From Thermoanaerobaculia bacterium (GTDB taxonomy: Bacteria; Acidobacteriota; Thermoanaerobaculia; Multivoradales; JAHEKO01), in contig JARFQS010000312.1 of assembly GCA_029287645.1 (NCBI GenBank), forward strand, positions 1 to 10,014: 10,014 nucleotides of DNA. The letters run 5' to 3'. Below the pieces are notes generated by a model. That model was not told the DNA's origin. It was given only the letters and a program-made list of their open reading frames with translations, and ran no database searches. The translations under genes were made by a program, and so were the position numbers. Below, in pieces: positions 6,350 to 10,014 of this stretch (position 1 is the stretch's first letter; every line of letters starts with the position of its first letter).

Positions 6350-6389
6350 GGAAGATGAGAAAAGGGGTGTCCTTCCGAAGGACACCCCC
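6350..6389 (-). terminator. Intrinsic terminator after the tRNA gene
   Basis: GGGGTGTCCTTC (6364-6375) and GAAGGACACCCC (6377-6388) are perfect complements around one central base. Read on the minus strand, the hairpin is followed by TTTTCTCATCTT. This is the best terminator in the window. It ends the tRNA transcript about 110 bases past the tRNA and separates it from the zinc-ribbon operon, whose promoter must lie between here and 6268. The plus-strand side has no T-run. Confidence 0.85.
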
Positions 6390-6498
6390 TACGCATGCCT
6401 GATGGCATTGGAGATCGTCTGGCAGTGGGCAGTCGATCGCTGCGACACCGCGGTAGCTGTTGATCTTCCGGCAATGAAACCTCGGTTTCCACAGTTCA

Positions 6499-6571
6499 TG
6501 GGCCCACCTGGATTCGAACCAGGGACCTGCCGGTTATGAGCCGGATGCTCTAACCGCTGAGCTATGGACCC
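6499..6571 (-). tRNA. tRNA with anticodon CAU (elongator Met or Ile2)
   Basis: The 73-base cloverleaf is complete. The acceptor GGGTCCA/TGGGCCC has one U4-G69 pair, the D stem is GCTC/GAGC, the anticodon loop is CTCATAA, the T arm is CCTGG-TTCGAAT-CCAGG, and the discriminator is A73. CCA is not encoded; the next bases are TGA. G1 pairs with C72 and the anticodon stem is not G-G-G/C-C-C, so this is not the initiator. Sequence alone does not separate elongator Met from the Ile2 species whose C34 becomes lysidine. The first pair of the anticodon stem is a U27-C43 mismatch. Confidence 0.95.
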
Positions 6572-6577
6572 CCATTT

Positions 6578-6592
6578 CCCCAGAAGCTGGGG
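6578..6592 (-). other. Small hairpin in the tRNA leader
   Basis: CCCCAG (6578-6583) and CTGGGG (6587-6592) pair around AAG, seven bases upstream of the mature tRNA 5' end. In the primary transcript it would sit directly next to the RNase P cleavage site. It may simply shield the leader. No T-run follows. Confidence 0.4.
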
Positions 6593-6600
6593 AGCCATGA

Positions 6601-6606
6601 AGTATA
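6601..6606 (-). promoter_or_regulatory. -10 element (TATACT) for the tRNA gene
   Basis: On the minus strand TATACT lies 30 bases before the tRNA 5' end. That would start transcription near 6594 with a leader of about 23 bases. At 15-18 bases upstream I see no good -35. TTGAAA exists at 6645-6650, but the 38-base spacing is too long. The AT-rich island inside GC-rich DNA supports the -10 call. Confidence 0.5.
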
Positions 6607-6618
6607 ACACTCCTCGGC

Positions 6619-6633
6619 GGGCAGAAACTGCCC
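6619..6633 (-). terminator. Possible 3' hairpin of the lytic transglycosylase gene
   Basis: GGGCAG (6619-6624) and CTGCCC (6628-6633) form a perfect stem with an AAA spacer. It is centred about 54 bases past the transglycosylase stop and just before the tRNA promoter element. There is no U-run, so termination here is only a guess. Confidence 0.35.
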
Positions 6634-6679
6634 TCCGAAGACACTTTCAAGGAGGTGTTTGCGGGCCCGGAGGGACCCC

Positions 6680-8914
6680 TCAACCGGGCTGGTTGTAGAG
6701 GTGCCGGTAGCTGTTGCTGAAGAGCACGATGCGCTTGACGTAGGTCTTGGTTTCGACGAGGGAGAGCCCATCGATGAACCGATCGAGCTCCGGATTAGCC
6801 CCGGCCTGGCGCCACAGGCGTTTGATTCGATAGGGCCCGCCGTTGTATCCGGCCAGCGCCAATTCGACGTTGCCGTCGAACATGTCCAGAACCTGGCGAA
6901 TATAGAGAGTCCCGAGACGGATGTTGTAGTCGGGGTCCGAGAGCCGATCGGTCGAGTATCGAAGCCCGAGACGGCCCGCCAGTTCCCGGCCCGTGGCTGG
7001 CATCATTTGCATCAGCCCCCGAGCGCCAGCCCGGCTCTTGGCGGAGATGTCGAAGGCACTCTCCTGGCGAATCATTGCGAACACGAGATTGGGGGACAGG
7101 TCCCTCTCTCGTGACCGCCGCGCAATCACCTCGTGGAAGTCCAGCGGATAGTAGAGGCGTTGGGCGTCTTCCGGCACCGACGACTGATGGGACTTTCCCA
7201 GGGCTGGGAAAGCACAGACCAGCGACTGGATGCTGTCTCTTCGCTGCCCCAAGCCGGCCAGGACCTTGGCTTCGAGGCCACAGTGAGCCTGTCGCTCGGC
7301 CTGGTCCTCCAGGCCTTCCAGCTCGAGAAGCGCGAAGTTGTCGAGACCGAGCTCGTGGAGCCATTCGGCTCGGTCCAGGACCGGATCTTCGGGCCACGGG
7401 GTGGTGGGCAGCGCCGGGGCAGATTCGGCGTCGGCACCGGTCTTCTCCAGCTGGGCCAGGGCGTGGTGACGGTAGTAGTCGGTGCTGCCGGCGGAAGCGA
7501 TCTGCTGGTAGATGGAGGTGGCACGCTGGCTTTGCCCGAGGGCCTCGTAGGAACGACCCGACCAGTAGTGTCCGCTTCGGGAGTAGCTGCTCTCCGGATA
7601 GAGTGCAGCCAGCTCTCCCCATAGGCCGATGGCACCGCTGTAGTTCCTCGCCTCGAAGTCCTTCCAACCGAGCTGCCAGAGGTGTTTGGCGCCGGTGGTG
7701 TCGGTAGGTACCCTCTGGCGAAGGTGTCGGAGGGTCTGGAGCGCCTTTTCGAAGCTCTCTTGATCGTCTGCCAGCTCTCGAAAAATCCTCTTGAGCGCCG
7801 CCACGGAGCGCTCGGGGTCGTGATTCAACTCCACGACCAGTTCGAGGTACCCAATCGCCAGGCTGCGGAGCTGTTGTCGTTGGGACTGGGGTAGGTTGGT
7901 TCTGCCCCGCCTGGCTGCTGCGGCGTCCAGGGCGGCAAGCGCTCTCTGCCAGGCGACTTCTACCTGCGTCGCCGGATCGTCGGGTGAGAGCGTCTTGAGC
8001 ATCGAGAGCGCCTCGACCCCTTTGTGATTCTCGGTCAGAGCCTCTGCCCGAAGCAGAACCCACTCCTCGAAGCGCGCCTCCTCCGAGACCTGGTCGACCA
8101 TCTCCAGCGCCGACTCCTCGAAGCCCGCCGCGAGTAGGCTTCTGGCCCGATGCATGAGCTCATCATCGGTCAGGATCTCGGCCCAACGGAGCTCACCGCT
8201 CGGGTAGCGGAAGACCTCGATGACCTCGAGCTTGGAGGCGTCGAGAGGAAAGCCGGCAAGCAGACGTCGGGCGGCGGCCTTTTGGAGATCCGGCTCCTCG
8301 AGAGTCTCGCCTATGTCCCAGGTGGCGATCTCCAGGTCGCGCATCGCGCTGGTGGGCAGAGATTCGCGGTGCAAGAGATCGATCCGCTCGAGGGCGGTAG
8401 ACCAGTCTTCCTGCATCCGCGCCACTTCCACCCAGCGGACTGCTGCTTGGGCTCGGATGGGGGAGGCTGGGTACCGACTCAGTAACTCCGCCAAGGCACG
8501 ATCCGCAACCTCCCATTGCTCGTCGGCTAGTGCCGCGTCCGCCAGAACGAAGAGGCGCCAGTCTTCGAATGCGCTCCCGCGATCCGCACCTGAGTCGAGG
8601 TACTCGCGTGCCAGCTGCATCTCATCGTTGGCATGAGCGTAGAGGCCGAGGACGAAGCGGGCTGTGCCAACGGACGACGGCTCTGCAGTGAGGGTCGACA
8701 AGGCCTGTTCTGCGGCGTCGAAGTCTCCCTGTCGTTGGGCTTCCGCCGCCACCTTGAATGCCGGCTCCAGCGGCTCAATCCGGAACTCCTGTTGCGCGGA
8801 TAGGGCCGGGGTGACCGGCTCGGTAGCGGCGGGTGGAGAGTCTCGAACCAGGGCGGCCGAGACGAGAATGGCGGCCGGCAGGAGCAGCCAACGCAATGGA
8901 GAGCGGAGCTTCAC
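6680..8914 (-). CDS. Periplasmic lytic transglycosylase with GH23 (SLT) catalytic domain and long helical repeat region
   Basis: The protein has 744 residues. An export signal is visible at residues 1-22 (basic start, then LLLPAAILVSAAL) without a lipobox Cys, so it is likely periplasmic and soluble or signal-anchored. Residues of about 40-590 are Ala/Leu-rich helical repeats resembling TPRs, as in the Slt70 superhelix. The C-terminal GH23 domain has catalytic Glu618 in IRQESAF, then GARGLMQMMP (630-639), then AGYNGG with N691. These motifs match Slt/MltC-type enzymes, which cleave the MurNAc-GlcNAc bond of peptidoglycan to give 1,6-anhydro ends. The length is somewhat above E. coli Slt70 (about 645). 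The start is GTG at 8914, chosen because it gives the signal peptide. The Shine-Dalgarno is weak. It is a single gene between the acidic protein and the tRNA. The function is secure, but its exact slt subfamily is not. Confidence 0.92.
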   Translation of the reverse strand: MKLRSPLRWLLLPAAILVSAALVRDSPPAATEPVTPALSAQQEFRIEPLEPAFKVAAEAQRQGDFDAAEQALSTLTAEPSSVGTARFVLGLYAHANDEMQLAREYLDSGADRGSAFEDWRLFVLADAALADEQWEVADRALAELLSRYPASPIRAQAAVRWVEVARMQEDWSTALERIDLLHRESLPTSAMRDLEIATWDIGETLEEPDLQKAAARRLLAGFPLDASKLEVIEVFRYPSGELRWAEILTDDELMHRARSLLAAGFEESALEMVDQVSEEARFEEWVLLRAEALTENHKGVEALSMLKTLSPDDPATQVEVAWQRALAALDAAAARRGRTNLPQSQRQQLRSLAIGYLELVVELNHDPERSVAALKRIFRELADDQESFEKALQTLRHLRQRVPTDTTGAKHLWQLGWKDFEARNYSGAIGLWGELAALYPESSYSRSGHYWSGRSYEALGQSQRATSIYQQIASAGSTDYYRHHALAQLEKTGADAESAPALPTTPWPEDPVLDRAEWLHELGLDNFALLELEGLEDQAERQAHCGLEAKVLAGLGQRRDSIQSLVCAFPALGKSHQSSVPEDAQRLYYPLDFHEVIARRSRERDLSPNLVFAMIRQESAFDISAKSRAGARGLMQMMPATGRELAGRLGLRYSTDRLSDPDYNIRLGTLYIRQVLDMFDGNVELALAGYNGGPYRIKRLWRQAGANPELDRFIDGLSLVETKTYVKRIVLFSNSYRHLYNQPG

Positions 8915-8923
8915 TTCAGCTGG

Positions 8924-8929
8924 ATTGTA
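8924..8929 (-). promoter_or_regulatory. Candidate -10 element (TACAAT) for the transglycosylase gene
   Basis: On the minus strand TACAAT ends 9 bases before the GTG start. Transcription would begin only a few bases ahead of the start codon, giving an almost leaderless mRNA, which would fit the weak ribosome site. No convincing -35 is found at 16-18 bases, so confidence is low. Confidence 0.25.
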
Positions 8930-8969
8930 CGCCCGCCATCAGGCTGCTGGATGTGAAGTCCGAGACAGG

Positions 8970-8990
8970 GCACGGTGTCGTGAACCGTGC
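8970..8990 (-). terminator. Hairpin downstream of the acidic repeat protein
   Basis: GCACGGT (8970-8976) and ACCGTGC (8984-8990) are exact complements around a 7-base loop, 21 bases past the stop of the acidic protein. Minus-strand sequence after it is CCCTGTCTCGG, not a U-run. It could be a weak terminator or a 3' stabiliser between the two genes. Confidence 0.45.
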
Positions 8991-9010
8991 TTCAGGGCCG
9001 GGTCTCTGCC

Positions 9011-10014
9011 TCACAGGCCGAGGATTTCCGATTCGCCGGCGGCGAGGATCCTCACCAACTCATCGTGGAAGTAGTCGGCCTCGGTTCGCACGGTGTCGTC
9101 GATTCTCTCTTCGTAGATCTGACGCGACCGGTCGATGTCTTCCCTGAGAACCTCGTAGATATTGCGATTGCGCCTACCGGCTTCGACCTGCTCTTCGTTG
9201 TAGAGCTTGATCTCGGTCACCAGGAGACGGGCCAGACGCCGCGCTTCCTCATGCACGGCTTCGCCGCTGCCCGCATCGGCGCTGAATCGGTTGGTCGTGA
9301 AGGCCCAGCCTGGCCCTTGTGCATCTTCCGGAGGGTTGATCTCTGCACCGTCGATGGCGACAGGAGCGGGTGCGACTTCTGGCTCCTGTGGTGGGGCTGC
9401 GAGATCCTCGCTGACAGTTTCGGCAACCGGCTCAGCTTCGACCTCAGCGGGCTCCGCCCATGATTGATCAACTGCGGGTTCGACCTCGAATCCGGTGTCC
9501 TCGGCTGGCTGCAGGTCGGTCTCGGCGGCGATCTCCATGTCTTCTTCAGCTTCCGCCACATCCTCGGCGATCGCCTCTTCGTAGGCTTCCTCCACTGCCT
9601 CCTCTTCGACTTCTTCGAAGTCGATGGCCTCTACGGCCTCCGCCTGGGGCTCTTCCGCCTGCTCGACCTCGTAGACCTCTTCAGCTTCCTCGAAGTCGAC
9701 AGCCTCGGCCACTTCCGCCTCTTCCTCGGCGACCGCTTCTTCGTCGGGTTCTTCTTCGACCTCTTCGAATTCGACGACCTCTACAGGCTCCGCCGGAGGC
9801 TCTTCGACCTCTTCAACTTCCTCGAAGTCGACAACCTCGGCCACTTCCGCCTCTTCCTCGGCGACCGCTTCTTCGTCGGGTTCTTCTTCGACCTCTTCGA
9901 ATTCGACGACCTCTACGGGCTCTACCGGGGGCTCTTCCGCCTGCTCGACCCCTTCGACCTCTTCAGCTTCCTCGAGGTCGACAACCTCGGCCTCTTCCGC
10001 AACCTCTTCGACCG
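9011..10014 (-). CDS. Acidic Glu/Val/Ala-rich repeat protein with conserved C-terminal helical domain (5' end outside the window)
   Basis: At least 333 residues are visible and the frame stays open to the right edge, so the gene is partial. The first roughly 200 visible residues are almost wholly Glu, Val, Ala, Asp and Pro, built from VDFEE/VEFEEVEEEP-type units. A near-exact 44-residue repeat is present and degenerate copies lie downstream. A Pro/Ala-rich linker leads to a distinct C-terminal segment of about 100 residues, WAFTTNRFSADAG... to LVRILAAGESEILGL, containing EARRLARLLVTEIKLYN, NIYEVLREDIDRSR and DYFHDELVRIL. I have an impression of this domain at the end of uncharacterised zinc-ribbon (MJ0042-type) proteins of Acidobacteriota and some Deltaproteobacteria. 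If so, the missing N-terminus would carry a CxxC finger. Glu-rich composition argues for a disordered, highly charged spacer. The function is unknown. The apparent GTG start at 9844 is internal. Confidence 0.85.
   Translation of the reverse strand, partial: VEEVAEEAEVVDLEEAEEVEGVEQAEEPPVEPVEVVEFEEVEEEPDEEAVAEEEAEVAEVVDFEEVEEVEEPPAEPVEVVEFEEVEEEPDEEAVAEEEAEVAEAVDFEEAEEVYEVEQAEEPQAEAVEAIDFEEVEEEAVEEAYEEAIAEDVAEAEEDMEIAAETDLQPAEDTGFEVEPAVDQSWAEPAEVEAEPVAETVSEDLAAPPQEPEVAPAPVAIDGAEINPPEDAQGPGWAFTTNRFSADAGSGEAVHEEARRLARLLVTEIKLYNEEQVEAGRRNRNIYEVLREDIDRSRQIYEERIDDTVRTEADYFHDELVRILAAGESEILGL
9703..9916 (-). repeat. 132-bp tandem repeat with an 82-bp identical core, inside the acidic gene
   Basis: Bases 9703-9784 are identical to 9835-9916, exactly 132 bases apart, and one difference lies on each edge (9702 versus 9834, 9785 versus 9917). 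The period is a multiple of three (44 codons), so copy number can change without a frameshift. The stretch 9571-9702 looks like an older, diverged copy. The identical core points to recent duplication or gene conversion. Confidence 0.9.

Noticed and set aside
5516..6358. A 280-codon plus-strand open frame with Leu-rich segments resembling a membrane protein
   Set aside because: It is the shadow of the coiled-coil zinc-ribbon gene. Glu/Gln/Lys codons read backwards give Leu/Phe-rich strings, so the hydrophobicity is an artefact.
6645..6650. TTGAAA as the -35 of the tRNA promoter
   Set aside because: It lies 38 bases from the TATACT element, well beyond the usual 16-18 base spacing.
6795..8063. 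A 422-codon alternative minus-strand frame inside the lytic transglycosylase gene
   Set aside because: It is Arg/Gly/Pro/Ser-rich frame-shifted shadow. The real frame contains the SLT motifs throughout.
9844..9844. GTG at 9842-9844 as the start of the acidic gene
   Set aside because: The frame remains open to the window edge and the identical repeat extends across this point, so the true start lies outside.

Overview
The window is GC-rich, gene-dense bacterial chromosome. Gram-negative cell-envelope features are present: a lipobox-bearing lipoprotein and an Slt-type lytic transglycosylase. The gene mix, and the C-terminal domain of the acidic protein at the right edge, fit Acidobacteriota or a similar deep Gram-negative lineage. 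That placement is an inference from general familiarity and no marker here proves it. There is no phage, insertion sequence, CRISPR array or integron.

Layout. A plus-strand gene (145-1809) encodes a secreted lipoprotein of the dipeptidyl-peptidase III (M49) type. A 303-base intergenic stretch (1810-2112) follows, with three inverted repeats and a short tandem repeat. Everything from 2113 to the right edge is on the minus strand. First comes a tightly packed six-gene run, in transcription order: a coiled-coil/C4 zinc-ribbon protein (6268-5534), RNase HI (5537-5088), YggS/PLPBP (5088-4360), a small DUF6922-like protein (4339-4037), an AbiEii-like nucleotidyltransferase (4049-3372) and HutI imidazolonepropionase (3375-2113). 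Four of the five junctions overlap and the fifth is a 20-base gap, so this looks like one translationally coupled operon. Upstream of it are a tRNA(CAU) gene with its own -10 element and intrinsic terminator, a large periplasmic lytic transglycosylase (8914-6680), and the C-terminal part of a very acidic repeat protein that runs off the window.

How the genes relate. The operon joins unrelated housekeeping functions: RNA/DNA hybrid removal, PLP homeostasis, a probable RNA- or protein-binding zinc ribbon, and one step of histidine degradation. Inserted among them is a two-gene module that resembles a toxin-antitoxin pair. The other hut genes are not in the window.

Most of the window is ordinary. 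The points most worth a second look are the DUF6922/nucleotidyltransferase pair inside a housekeeping operon, the roughly 30-bp imperfect hairpin at 1941-2018 whose imperfections become G-U pairs only in minus-strand RNA, the five-residue HELSH zinc motif of the M49 lipoprotein, and the 132-bp tandem repeat in the acidic protein. I do not see a clear, complete, previously undescribed system.
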